From the NCBI GenBank assembly GCA_032718475.1, contig JAUCBJ010000647.1, positions 1 through 38,250 of the forward strand: a stretch of 38,250 nt of DNA. The letters run 5' to 3'. Every line of letters begins with the position of its first letter. Position 1 is the first letter of the stretch. The position numbers and the translations under genes were made by a program. This document shows, one piece after another, positions 21,901 through 30,881 of the stretch. The stretch is from Nemertoderma westbladi (Eukaryota; Xenacoelomorpha; Nemertodermatida; Nemertodermatidae). The notes beneath the pieces were generated by a model. It did not search any database. It was not told the origin of the DNA and saw only the letters and a list, made by a program, of their open reading frames with translations.

Positions 21901-22216
21901 TGAGATCAGAGGCGACAAAGTAGTCTGCTTGGGGCCTAGTGGGATACTGATTTCTAGAAATCGGCGGTTTATAAAACCAGTAGATTTACGAGAGGAAGAC
22001 AACTATACACGACCTCCACCAGTTCTTTTACCACGAGAACCCAATTCACAAGCCTCTCATACTACTAACAATTATCATGAAGAACAACCTGGTACATCAT
22101 TACCTGCAAGTGTTTCTCGTCCAGAGATCGGTCAGGAGGAGGCTATAACATCAGATTCAAAAATTTACCCACGGCGAAACCATGCTCGACCAGATTATTA
22201 TGGGTTTCCATCATAA
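18929..22216 (+). CDS. Single gag-pol ORF, internally deleted (gag, RT remnant, RNase H, integrase)
   Basis: Open for 1,095 codons from ATG 18929, with no stop or frameshift. Residues 1-230 are a retrotransposon capsid region (FRFGKRKQAQGETIADYFTA, LRDTFIAGIRDDELRKQLL). A zinc knuckle CRFCCRSHKKGAC starts at 235, and a second, CRICGELHH from 254, lacks its last cysteine. Gag then runs straight into RT motif FSKLDAKSGFHQIKLD at about 311, with no protease and no RT N-terminus. Only about 30 residues later comes VIVLEDDILIH where YVDD is expected; about 50 residues including the FGL..AP block are missing. Complete RNase H (LQCDASPVGLGAALL, IEKETLAI, LSDHKPL) and integrase follow (HEGHPGITKM, CHPCK, AIDCAH, VSDNAQEF, MIERPHR), with a GPY/F-like tail. 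The RT is very likely inactive, yet the frame is preserved, suggesting mobilisation by a full-length relative. Confidence 0.93.
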   Translation: MAKYPAPTPLDVGAQDMAMEFGDWRQYFEYWADATELRAEDIPESKKVGALMTCIGKAPQRIAKQNFEYTAERPKTLDNVLTDFEEYFAPERSLLVMRFRFGKRKQAQGETIADYFTALRQLAGLCDLESETPETRLRDTFIAGIRDDELRKQLLQQPLNAAVQHIKKLAGVFEAAVAGHEELGSSDTGGVASTAQDVMAVQQTHLQRRVNSDRANSNSLTNQQQQMGRLMISNCRFCCRSHKKGACPSYGSYCRICGELHHYPGSPLYKKSSNDRSFRSGLSQQFSRGRGSSSGFHGRQSGRNQIEGSCYFSKLDAKSGFHQIKLDEESSKKMSQSVSQFKNVIVLEDDILIHTSTLAEHDFLVKEVTDLCRKLHISLQPSKCEFRKTEITYLGHRLSGTGIEPDPEKVSAIKDMSTPSSVADCRRLLGMATYLGKFIPNFSDLTLPIRELLKSRNMFHWSPACDSAFTKLKELLTTAPVLKYYNVKHATFLQCDASPVGLGAALLQKDSGGTVRPIAYASRTLTSAEKNYSQIEKETLAIAFGATKFRQYLIGVDFIVLSDHKPLRFIFLKPIDQCPARIIRFLILLQPFSFKVEFIPGKNNLIADTLSRAPIKPVDENRNESENFDSFVNIILDSQMIDILQVAHETAKCSELSKVVDNLERNSWSNMSSTTERRLFSVRNELSVHYLEQDPVILKGQCLVIPSSLRPVMMKLAHEGHPGITKMTDILVSSVWWPGITQDARVFVENCHPCKLVSDLPPPQPMTQSGIFYPWERVAIDCAHIEGHLCTTLIDYGSRFVEEIPIPSSTTRHIIGCLNSIFSRFGIPKSLVSDNAQEFRSAEFKNFLRTIGCKLVEISAKYAQSNGMIERPHRVIKKMMRATSVTSDTPFISRLATVLFTLRNSRHRITGEIPSRVLYLKLSSSLQTRFPQLPSEQPEPNENYIRNRERIVRNYNKSHSVKPLHDLNINDPVMIKKNNSPGYSYQGYRITEIRGDKVVCLGPSGILISRNRRFIKPVDLREEDNYTRPPPVLLPREPNSQASHTTNNYHEEQPGTSLPASVSRPEIGQEEAITSDSKIYPRRNHARPDYYGFPS

Positions 22217-22471
22217 AAAAAAAAAAAAAAAAAAAAAAAATACTCGAAAAATACTCTTTCTTGAGGATTTGTTTAAGGAGACTTTATATAGAGACTATTG
22301 TATACGATTATCACATAGGTTTTGTTTGGAGGACTTTATAGAGATTATTGTTGTATAAAATTTTCTCATAGTTTTTTTTAGGTGGAAGATGGGATGTATA
22401 TTAGACTCAAACTTATTAGCTGTGATTATTATTAGCATTATTTGTTAAGTGGTTTGTTAGGAAGGAAGTAG
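22217..22471 (+). other. 3' untranslated region of the Gypsy-type element with A-run and polypurine tract
   Basis: A run of 26 A (22215-22240) starts in the TAA stop codon itself. Then a short near-repeat follows: GGAGACTTTATATAGAGA and GGAGGACTTTATAGAGA. The purine tract AGGAAGGAAGTAG ends at the LTR. Confidence 0.75.
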
Positions 22472-22659
22472 TGTGGTATATATATAATGTACTACCTACC
22501 TGTAGTACAGTATGGTACCGGTACTGGTCTTCTGTGACAGAGATATACATACATTTTGAGATATACAATATATCTGGTTGGCGATCAGCCTGTTGATATA
22601 GGCCTACTTTTATATATTATACCGGTACTGTACTACGGTACCCGGCCCGGCATACTACA
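22472..22659 (+). repeat. Gypsy-type element 3' LTR
   Basis: 188 bp, paired with the left copy at 18669-18856; see that entry for the two differences. Its ATG-less GC-rich end (CGGTACCCGGCCCGGC) directly abuts the duplicated gctat. Confidence 0.95.
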
Positions 22660-22664
22660 GCTAT

Positions 22665-23704
22665 GTTATCCTTGTTACCATACCTGATGTTTAATGTATC
22701 CCAAACTTGTCTTAATCCGTCTGGATGTCCAATAAACTTTAACGCCATTAACTTGGGAGGTCCTTCCAAGCACTTGATGAGGAATCTAAGTTTCTCTCCG
22801 TTAGATAGTACAGAGTTCTGTATGCTATCTTTGTAATATTCATTGAAAGGTAACCATTTCATCTCATCTCCATTGAATTTGACGATTTCTCCCACTTTGA
22901 CCACTTGGCGGGCTTCTGTTCAAGCCATCTGACGCGTAAAGCTTTCTTGGGCCATCGTATTGTTTAATATCGAATTATCGGTATATAAATTTCCCGGATT
23001 ATTATCAGGTCTATAGGGAATATCATCAACAACAGGTTTATAATCACCCTTAATAGGGTTTGCTATAGGAGTTTCTACTTCACTAGCAGTATAGATGCGT
23101 GTAGGCTCCACACCTTGCGCATGTAATACTTCAGACCTAACAGGTTGACACACAGTTACAGGGGGTATTGGTATACCCTTTTGTATATTGACTAATTTGT
23201 CGCGTTCTAGCGCGATACTTTGCTGCACTTCTTGCAATTCTAGCGCGATACTTTGCTGCACTTCTTGCAATTCTAACCTACTTTCCCTTACTGTTCCCTT
23301 GAGTTGGTGGACAGTCCCTTCTAAATCTCGGATCTGCTGTGAGGAACATTCTCGGTGCTCTCTCAGCTGCCCGAGCAAGAGACCCATCTCCCGCCGTCCC
23401 TCATCAACCCACTCGACCGCCGAAGTAGCCGAAGACCGCCAACGTAGTAGCGGGCCGACGTGGGATGACGGGAGACAAATCTTGGATTTCTCTCTCGGTG
23501 TCAAGAACCGGGACATTCTCTGGGACTGCTCCACCAGGTGCAAACAGTTTCGTACTGTGTAAAGGGAATTTGGTTGTAGGTTCGGGGAGTACAGGGGCCT
23601 CTCTCAACGAAGGGGTGTTTTCGAGAACAGGCTTAACTATTTCAGGCTCATCTACTATCGTAGGGAGTCTTTTGACCTTAATAATTTGGTCTGTGGGTTC
23701 TGTA
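22665..23704 (-). pseudogene. BEL-2 gag, middle part (coiled coil and DUF1759-like domain)
   Basis: Minus-strand frames: REAPVLPEPTTKFPLHSTK up to about 23410, a frameshift, then a coiled coil EWVDEGRREMGLLLGQLREH through ERDKLVNIQKGI, ending QESFTRQMA at a TGA (22922-22920). The same frame goes on directly as the BEL gag domain: VKVGEIVKFNGDEMKWLPFN, LSNGEKLRFLIKCLEG and VWDTLNIRYGNKDN, cut by the Gypsy-type element at 22664. The domain matches DUF1759-type gag (family knowledge). The 11-residue unit LELQEVQQSIA occurs twice in tandem from an exact 33-bp duplication at about 23210-23277. One stop and at least two frame breaks make it non-functional. Confidence 0.85.
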
Positions 23705-24751
23705 CTACCTAAGTCTGCTAGCTAGTTGTCTTCTAACAGCTGGGGGCAAATCAGGCAATTTGTGACGGTGAGATGTTTTTCTACACCTGCTTAGACGAGA
23801 TCTATTTCCTCCGCCTTCAGGATCGGTGGTCTCGCCTTCCTCCGATGATGTGTATTCTTGGCGCTTGGGAGTAGATTGACTCATCATCTGCATTTGACTA
23901 GCAGTTAACTGTTTATTTATGCAGTCTTGCGTCTCTTGAAGATTTTCCAACTCCAGTTGGGTGGTCTCTTCAGACGCTCTCTGTTCTGCTTCTGCCAATG
24001 CCATTGCTGCTGCTGCTTTTGCTGCTTCCACTGCCGCTGCCGCTTTTGCCGCTGCTACTGCCTTTCTGTCCTCTATACGTTTTTTCTTTACTTGTTCTTC
24101 TTGGACTCTAGCGAGGCGGAGTTTTTCATCAAATTTAGCTTGGTTCGCAGCTAACATTTCCGCATCGATTGCGTCCAACACAAGCTTGGTTCCTTCACTA
24201 TTAGGGCGAAGTCCAGACAGTCGTCTCCTCAACTCTTCGTCTCCTAGGAATCGCTGATAGTCTGACAGATAAATATCAATAGCGTCTCTCTTTCGCGCCC
24301 CCCCCCCCCCCCCCCCCGCTGTCACTTCGCTTTCTTCTTGAGAAGAAGTGGCGTCGGTTGATTCTTCAAAGGTTGGCCACTCATTATAAACCGTATCCGC
24401 CATCTTCGCTCCGCGTTCGGGCGTCCGCTCAGCAGTATCCGAACTACTGGAGCTATCGAGCCGCTGAGAACTAGGTTCTTGGCTAGGATGTTGCTGCTGT
24501 TTGACAGCTGCTTCTTGATCCTGCTTGACTTGGGCCCGAGTGCCGATGATAGACCTACGTTGTTCTACTAGCCTAGGGTCTGACACTATTACTGTAGGGA
24601 TGGCCTTTTTTACAATAGTAGGTGACTTAGACTTGGATCTAGGATGTTCTATACTTGGATCTGGGTCACTGATCTTTTTAAGGCACTGTCTAACAGTCAT
24701 TCTAACACTTTCTAAGAGACTATCCGACAGTGATTGGGTTGTGTCTGACAT
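23705..24751 (-). CDS. BEL-2 gag N-terminal ORF with Ala-rich coiled coil
   Basis: 348 codons from ATG 24751. The first 180 residues are Ser/Pro/Glu-rich and probably disordered. A run of Gly (about residues 145-151) is coded by a poly-C/poly-G tract at 24299-24317 (C on plus). Residues about 190-285 form a long charged, alanine-rich helix (RKAVAAAKAAAAVEAAKAAA) likely to be a coiled coil. The C-terminus is basic (SRLSRCRKTSHRHKLP). It ends at a TAG; the rest of gag resumes in another frame at about 23700, so this ORF is probably the front of a broken gag and not a separate protein. No known domain recognised. Confidence 0.7.
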   Translation of the reverse strand: MSDTTQSLSDSLLESVRMTVRQCLKKISDPDPSIEHPRSKSKSPTIVKKAIPTVIVSDPRLVEQRRSIIGTRAQVKQDQEAAVKQQQHPSQEPSSQRLDSSSSSDTAERTPERGAKMADTVYNEWPTFEESTDATSSQEESEVTAGGGGGGARKRDAIDIYLSDYQRFLGDEELRRRLSGLRPNSEGTKLVLDAIDAEMLAANQAKFDEKLRLARVQEEQVKKKRIEDRKAVAAAKAAAAVEAAKAAAAMALAEAEQRASEETTQLELENLQETQDCINKQLTASQMQMMSQSTPKRQEYTSSEEGETTDPEGGGNRSRLSRCRKTSHRHKLPDLPPAVRRQLASRLR

Positions 24752-26929
24752 GTTTGTTTACACAGTTGAATGCCTATGGCTATAAATACAGTTAAAGCAA
24801 GTCTAGTAATTCAGTATCACTGTTAGCCTAATAATTAATTACCGATACTGCTACTCAGTGTAGCGTGATATATATATAATATATTAGAATACCGGTATGC
24901 TTATAGTATATATATAAGTATTATTACAGACTAGATTTGTCACAGAGTACCGGTATATAATTTTAGCACAAATATATATAAATATATAATAGGCCTATCG
25001 TGAATACCGGTATACAGCTGACACTTATAGTATATATAAGTATAATTATTACAGACTAGAATTAATTACAGAATACCGGTATGATTTCAGCCTAAATTTA
25101 TAGAATAAATATAATAAGCCTATTGTAAATACCGGTATTTCAATTATTTTAAAATAATTGAATTTCTGAATGTTAGGGGTTACTTGGTTACTTTACTTAC
25201 TTTATTACCGTTATTTGAGCAGCAGTCCAACTGATATTAAGACCTAAGTGTTGTATAACAGGCCTACTATTTTATTAATAGATTTAGTGGATTTATATGT
25301 ACCCGTATGAGGGGTTTTGTTACAATATTGAAATAGATGTTACTATTTCTGGGAAATAATCACTACACAGAAGCTGTGCGCTCTCAGTGAAGTGCTACTT
25401 ATTGGACACTAAAACAAATAATTCTACTTCCTAAGTTACTTATCTACGAATTACTTACGATACGGGTGAGATTAAATCTCTAATTAAACACAACAAAAAT
25501 ATTACGTATGAAATTTTAGGGTAATTTTACAGGGAACTACAAACCAGTCTAACAGAGTGTTAGATTTTCTGGTTATTACAATGGACAGGATACTACGGTA
25601 TTTGAAAATAATAAGTAGTAGTAAATACACTGTGTTGTCCAGATAGGAAAATACCACCGTCTGACGACCTATAGCTGTATCGCTATAGGTACTACATTAT
25701 GTATCACGGAGTGTCCCTACCTAGAAGTTAATTACCGCGGTCTACCAGAACCAACGTGCCTATTAACCACTTTACAACACAAATATACTGCCTACACACT
25801 AATTACCTTCGGAAAGCACTGTACACTAAACCCTAAATTAGGTACAAGTACTGGTACAACAAATAATCAGTAGTTAAATATACTTGAACAGCTAAAAGAA
25901 CCACGGCATCTGCTGGAGTGACCGGTGCACAAAATCACCAGTCTTTACCTACGCCAAGCAGCCAGTGTAGTACCAGGGTTAATTTAACTATGACGGTATG
26001 TGTAACAAGCACAATTACTGTAGGAATAAACTTGGGAACATGAATGTTGCGAATAATCGCATAAACTCTGAATAATAAATATTACGCTACCCGTACAGAA
26101 TACTCAAACAAAATACAAACCAAACGCTGGCAGACTACCATCAAGCCTAAATAAACTACTGTATGTGCAGATTCCAAAATGGTTAGTTAGTATGCGTTCT
26201 AACACGGTAGTACGACTTATTCTTTAGGAGGGGGTTGACCTTACAACTCAAGATGCCCCAACTTACTAACTGGCACTTTATCAGACAAACTCTACACACG
26301 CAGCAATCTCTTCAGACCTAATAACAACTAGACAACAATCCAGCCTACAAAATATCTGAGTAATAACTATTACGGTACCTGAACAGACCACACAAACAAA
26401 CACAGGCTAAAACGCTGGCAGACTACTATCAAGCCTAAATAAACTACAGTATATGCAGATTCCGAAATGGTTAGTTAGTATGCGTTCTAACACGGTAGTA
26501 CGACTTATTCTTTAGGAGGGGGTTGACCTTACAGCTCTGGCTGCCCCTACTTCCTAACCGGCACTTTATTGGACAGACTCTACATGCACTGCAATCCGTT
26601 CAGACCTAACAACAGTCAGAACAACAGTCCAGCCCACAAATTATCTGTACAATCTGAGCAGGGTTACACGCCTTCTGCTCAATATTATCCTACTAGTAAA
26701 TAAAACTGACAGAAATAGACCTAAGTAAAATCCCAATAAAAACCAGGCGTCCCCGATTTAATATCGAGACCTACCGGTATGTAATTATCAAAATCGAATA
26801 ATACTGCTGTACCTGTACTGCTGTAAGTACCGGTCCGGATGATCAGGCAATCAGGCCTACAGATTACCGGTCGACCGGTACTTTAGTCTTGATCGCTTAC
26901 GCCGCAATCAAGATCCTACAAACTGTTTT
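24752..26929 (-). promoter_or_regulatory. BEL-2 5' leader, about 2.2 kb untranslated
   Basis: Lies between the 5' LTR (right side) and gag. It contains no coding region. In its gag-proximal part TACCGGTA or ACCGGTAT words recur (near 24890, 24950, 25008, 25073, 25128), spaced by TATATATAAGTAT-like tracts. Its LTR-proximal part has a 288-bp tandem duplication. Such a long leader is unusual and may hold packaging or promoter signals (inference). Confidence 0.5.
26090..26655. repeat. 288-bp direct tandem duplication in the BEL-2 leader
   Basis: Two adjacent units. The core TTAGTTAGTATGCGTTCTAA through TTTAGGAGGGGGTTGACCTTA is nearly identical at 26180-26243 and 26468-26531; the unit ends are more diverged. 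The period is measured from GCAGATTCC at 26167 and 26455. Confidence 0.85.
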
Positions 26930-28136
26930 TGTTCGCGCTTTTAAGAACTTTGGCAGTTTAACCCGCCAAATCTATATGTCTTCTAGGTTATAAATCTACT
27001 CCAGACTATGACAAGTATTGAACACCTATAATAATTCTAACATTAGCCAAAGCCAGTCTGTGCGCGACCATTCACCCGCTGGATATACCCGGGAGACTGG
27101 ATTTGGATGCTTTAATTTGATTGCGGTGCAGGCCTACCGTACTATTCGATTGATCGTTAATATATAATCTCTGACGAATATTATTCACTTTCGGGAAATA
27201 TTAGCAGTTCCTTTAGGACGTGGCGCTCTATCTATTTAAACAGAGCTATGACTTACACTATACACAACAGTATGTCTTATAGATCACCAAAGTGCATTCT
27301 TTAGGAAATGCTTTGTTACTCGGTCAAGCACACACAGACTATTGCACACAACTGCACACTGAATTGCCGACATTCACTGATTTTAATCATATATAAAGAG
27401 AATAACAACCGACATTTGTAGGGCCTATTAAGTAGCATTGAACTCACTACAAACCACGATAATGTATGTCGCAAATTGTTATATGTAACCGGTCTCTCTA
27501 ACCTTAGTGTATCAAGAAGATTGGGTTTTCGGATCGTTATCAATATTCTTCCCAATAATAATATGTAAACGAACGATACAATTAACAACACAGTAAATAG
27601 CAGTAAATAATGCGGCGAAAAGCAGTTTACGTCAGGGTGCTTAATCAGATGCCGAGATAACAGTTTGATGATCTTATAATTAAAGACGCTCTAATGTCAG
27701 AAAACCTTCCCCGGCCGGTGTTCTAGGCGTGGGGGAAACGTCAGTACTGAATCCTGTAATTCTGCTGTACAGCTTTTACACAAAGAGGGAAACTCTGATT
27801 GGTCGAATGGCAAAAAGCTCCACGTGGATACAGCTGATAGATGTCGTCATTTTGAGCTGAGCAGAACAAAGAACCAAGGCAAGGCTCCGGGCAAGCTACA
27901 CGTGTAAAGCTCAGCCGTTAGCTGTCGTCATAGTAACGACACTGTTTCAAGAGGATCTAGGGCGTTGCGTCATAGAATTGCTAATCATGTCCTCCAAAGT
28001 ACACATACAGAAGAAATAACTTTTATGTCCCCTAAAAACACCGGTTCAGCAATGACACGGCCTTTTATGCCTGCTAAACCAACTACAGAGTACTTTACGG
28101 GGAAAATAACCGGGCAATTCCGCAAAAGCTTTTACA
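26930..28136 (-). repeat. BEL-2 5' LTR
   Basis: 1,207 bp, paired with 12397-13603. In element orientation it starts TGTAAAAGCTTTTGC and ends GCGCGAACA. Transcription of the element should start here and run leftward (inference). Confidence 0.96.
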
Positions 28137-28141
28137 ACATA

Positions 28142-29111
28142 GACCATGTTTGATGTAGTTTTGTTTTGATCTGTCAAGTTCATCTTCAAGCTTTCCTATG
28201 TCCTGTATACTTTGCCCTCTTAACCGAAATCGAGTTTTGTTGTTTTTCTTTGATGTGTAAACTGATGGAATGTGGTCTTTTGATGCCTTTAGAAGAGTGC
28301 TGGTTAGAGTTTTCAACATTGAAGTTGAGTTGGGTTTATCAGTCAATGGTATGTTGTCTAGCAAAGGGTTAAGAGTGTCCTCAATCTGTTGCGAGTATCT
28401 TTCTATTTGATTTTTGGAAGCTTTGTGAAATAGGTATGTTGGGTTGCGTAACTTTATTTTAATCTTTTCCTGTTGCGTTTCTCGATTTGTTTTTGGGGGC
28501 AGATATTTTGCGAATATTGGCGTGTGGTCTGAATCATTTCGATTGTCCCACTGTGTCACCTTACAGATGTCCAAGTATGTGCCGAGACTATTGGAACACA
28601 AAATGTGATCTATGTATGATTCATAGAGGATCCTTCCTTGCCTTGATTTGCGTCAAAACGTAGCTTGTGGTCCTTCAGCTTTGCTAGAGAGATCACTGTA
28701 TGTTGGGTTTTGATTATTAGCAACAATGTCTTCAAATATGCATCCGAATTTTGATGTTTTATTCGAACCTCTTGATGTATATTGTTGTCGTTTTATTGCA
28801 GCATTCATGTCTCCAAGAAGCAGGACCTCACACCCAGCTTTGTTAGCGTCATCAATGATTAGTTTAAGATTTGTGCAGGTTTCAATGTAGCTATCTCTAT
28901 CGTCTCTGTTGTTGGAAGATGACGGCATGTACACAGAAATTATTACTATGCCGTTACTCATGTAGCCATTTAATTTAAATGCCACAATTCTTTCATTGTT
29001 TGTTGTTATCTCATCACAGTCAAAATATATGTTGTTATTTATAAACACAGCTACTCCGCCAGAACCATGGGATTTCTGTTTTGTGCTTCCAATTGAGTCT
29101 TTTAAATAAGC
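28142..29111 (-). pseudogene. Nested LINE, 5' part: endonuclease domain (5'-truncated)
   Basis: Minus strand from about 29111: AYLKDSIGSTKQKSHGSGG, VAVFINNNIYFD, IVIISVYMPSSSNN, the endonuclease motif LLLGDMNAAI, then an in-frame TGA at 28655-28653 followed in the same frame by YIDHILCSN and the DHTPIF motif. The later part is a linker rich in Lys, Asn and Ser ending YIKHG at the BEL-2 insertion. The N-terminal part of the endonuclease is missing because the LINE is truncated exactly where BEL-1 resumes, as expected for target-primed insertion. The TGA is the only stop seen in this part. Confidence 0.92.
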
Positions 29112-29623
29112 CTTCCGTAACCTGGAAAACCTTCGTGCGCAACCGGGTGGGCGAGATCCAGCTCCACGCACCCTCCTATCTCTGGTCCCACATACAAGGA
29201 AGTCTGAACCCGACAGACATCGCTACCCGCGGGTTCGACCTCATCAATCTTAGCTCTTCTAGTTGGTCGTCCGGCCCCCCGGGCGACCCCGACCACATAC
29301 CAGTCGTTGACCCGCCGGTCATTGACCCTCAACATGCGACTCTGGAAAGCCGCTGTCTGTTGTCTCGTCCTGCCATGGGGAGCGAGACTGTCATAGACCT
29401 CCTACGTTTCTCGACACTCACCCGCTCGGTTCGGGTTATGGCATGGGTGTCTCGCTTCATCCACAACTGCCGGGTTCATCGGCGAGCCCGCCACTACACT
29501 GCTAGCGGCCCCCTCAGTGGAGAGGAGCGAGCCCAAGCCCTTATCTCACTCTTCTATTTGGAACAAATAGAAGAGATTGTTGAAGGACAACAAATCTGTG
29601 CCTTCTGTACATGGCTTTAGCTG
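29112..29623 (+). pseudogene. BEL/Pao pol fragment, right half ('BEL-1': after RNase H)
   Basis: Plus strand: SVTWKTFVRNRVGEIQ, WSHIQGSLNPTDIATRG and SSWSSGPPGDP, the conserved block after BEL RNase H. Then MAWVSRFIHNCRVHRRAR and EERAQALISLFYLEQIEEI, the start of the integrase zinc-binding region, stopping at 29620. It continues the 10,192 break: FNPA there, SVTW here. Truncated before the integrase catalytic core. Confidence 0.9.
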
Positions 29624-30056
29624 ACGTTCTGTTATTTACGATTTGTTTCATCTACTCGTTTCCATATCAATATCGGGAATGTCGCCTCCTTCGTAGTTAG
29701 TGTCTGATACAGAAATGCGAAAGCAATACTCTCTGACACAGTCTGACAGTAGTTAAGCATAATATCATCGAAAAAGAAGTCAATCGAAACTAAAACGATG
29801 ATGCAAGCACATTATTTCATTTTAAACAACAAACATAATGTAAACAATGGCAGACCTACTGAACTGTACACAACTTGTGTATAGTATATTTCGAGTTTTC
29901 TAATGCTCAAACAACCAGAACAGTGGCTCTCGATAACAAACGACAAACTGATATTGTATTTGGAATCAATGTATGTAAATTAATCAAAAAAGTTAAAATT
30001 TTATTTTATGTTGTATGTTTAGGAAAATTAATATTACTGGTTAATATTAACGCACT
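29624..30056. other. AT-rich stretch, no gene seen
   Basis: No recognisable coding or repeat signal between BEL-1 and the SINE tail. An 80-codon frame starting at 29875 overlaps the SINE tail and is not supported. Confidence 0.4.
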
Positions 30057-30140
30057 ACTAGGTGGCACGTCTTTTATGCTGCATGGAGGTGACAAGTTTT
30101 CTGTATTAATGACCTAGAATACCTGACCTGATCGGTTGAT
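30057..30140 (+). repeat. SINE 3' tail fragment
   Basis: CTAGGTGGCACGTCTTTTATGCTGCATGGAGGTG through CCTAGAATACCTGACCTGA matches the tail of the complete SINE at 34238-34310, with few changes. The head is absent, so it is a 5'-truncated SINE. Confidence 0.8.
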
Positions 30141-30467
30141 AGGCTGCATCTACTGTATGTAGGCAGTATTCTGATAACCTGAAAGAGCTTATCAGGTTGA
30201 TGCCATTAACAATGGTGAAGATAGCAGGCAATCAATAAACCTGCTCACTTGGAGGAAAAGCCAACTACCAAGGTTAAAGCAGAATCTCCAGCCTCTTGAA
30301 GGTTCAATTATTAATATAACTGATGAAGCTTAGCCATTCAACCTATAAAGTATTTGATTATTGTTACTGTAGTACAGTAATGTGGTATTTTTTTTAATAT
30401 AAGTAAATAATTGCTTTTTAGGCCTACCTATAAATATTAAAATCAAACAAATAAATAAAAAAAATAA

Positions 30468-30660
30468 AGCATCAGCTTGGTCTAGTGGTGACATTACTGG
30501 GCTTCCGATTAGGGAGCCCGGGTTCGATCCCTAGATGAGGCAGCACTGTTTGGGCACAGTGCTTTAAATGCTGCAGCCTAGCCCAACCCCGGCTTTTATC
30601 CTTCAGTGGTGTGATAAATGGGAACCAAGGCAACTTGGGAAACAGAGTGGAAGGGTTTAC
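30468..30660 (+). mobile_element. tRNA-derived SINE
   Basis: The head contains an A-box-like TTGGTCTAGTGG (30478-30489) and a B box GGTTCGATCC (30521-30530), 31 bp apart. It has the length and layout of a tRNA but no CCA end or good acceptor stem. The body GGGCACAGTGCTTTAAATGC resembles the body of the SINE at 34101. These two boxes form an internal Pol III promoter (family knowledge). Confidence 0.82.
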
Positions 30661-30881
30661 TGTGGAAGATCACCCATGGTGGTGAACAGGCAATCCTTGG
30701 CTTAACGAACCTAAAAGATTCTCCCATTCTAAATATTAAAATAAGATGTGCTGTTGTGGGTAGTACAAACTATTCACCAAAACCAGTAAGTCAGACTTTA
30801 TGTTTACCAATCCACCACAATTCACATGTAAGTAGTATACCGGTACTCATGCGAACATAATTAATTTAAAATAATATTTAT

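Larger units (their letters stand above)
18669..22659 (+). mobile_element. Nested Gypsy-type LTR retrotransposon, 3,991 bp
   Basis: Two 188-bp direct repeats (18669-18856 and 22472-22659, TGTGGTA...TACTACA) flank a single plus-strand ORF. The 5-bp target duplication gctat lies at 18664-18668 and 22660-22664. Removing the element and one gctat lets the BEL-2 gag frame run on without a break. TTGGCGCAGTGTG directly follows the left LTR, a plausible primer-binding site. AGGAAGGAAGTAG directly precedes the right LTR, a plausible polypurine tract. The LTRs differ at two positions (about 98.9% identity). Confidence 0.96.
12397..28136 (-). mobile_element. Complete BEL/Pao LTR retrotransposon 'BEL-2', 15,740 bp including a nested Gypsy-type element
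   Basis: Two direct repeats of 1,207 bp bound it, each TGTTCG...TTTACA, and it is flanked by the 5-bp target duplication acata (12392-12396 and 28137-28141). The interior codes on the minus strand: gag pieces, a BEL-type aspartic protease and a remnant of the pol region after RNase H. Removing the element and one acata lets the LINE frame run on (YIKHG before, KVSNQ after), which confirms the boundaries. Its own length is about 11.7 kb without the Gypsy-type insert, long for the family. RT, RNase H and integrase are missing. No clear primer-binding site was seen. A GGGAGCGG next to the 3' LTR (minus strand) could be the polypurine tract. Confidence 0.95.

Noticed and set aside
23188-24785. 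Plus-strand Cys/Ala-rich frames opposite BEL-2 gag
   Set aside because: They arise from the complement of the Ala-rich and coiled-coil gag codons; no motif and no conserved start.
30478-30545. True tRNA gene
   Set aside because: A and B boxes are present, but stems do not pair well and the sequence continues into a SINE body; the same holds for 34109-34175.
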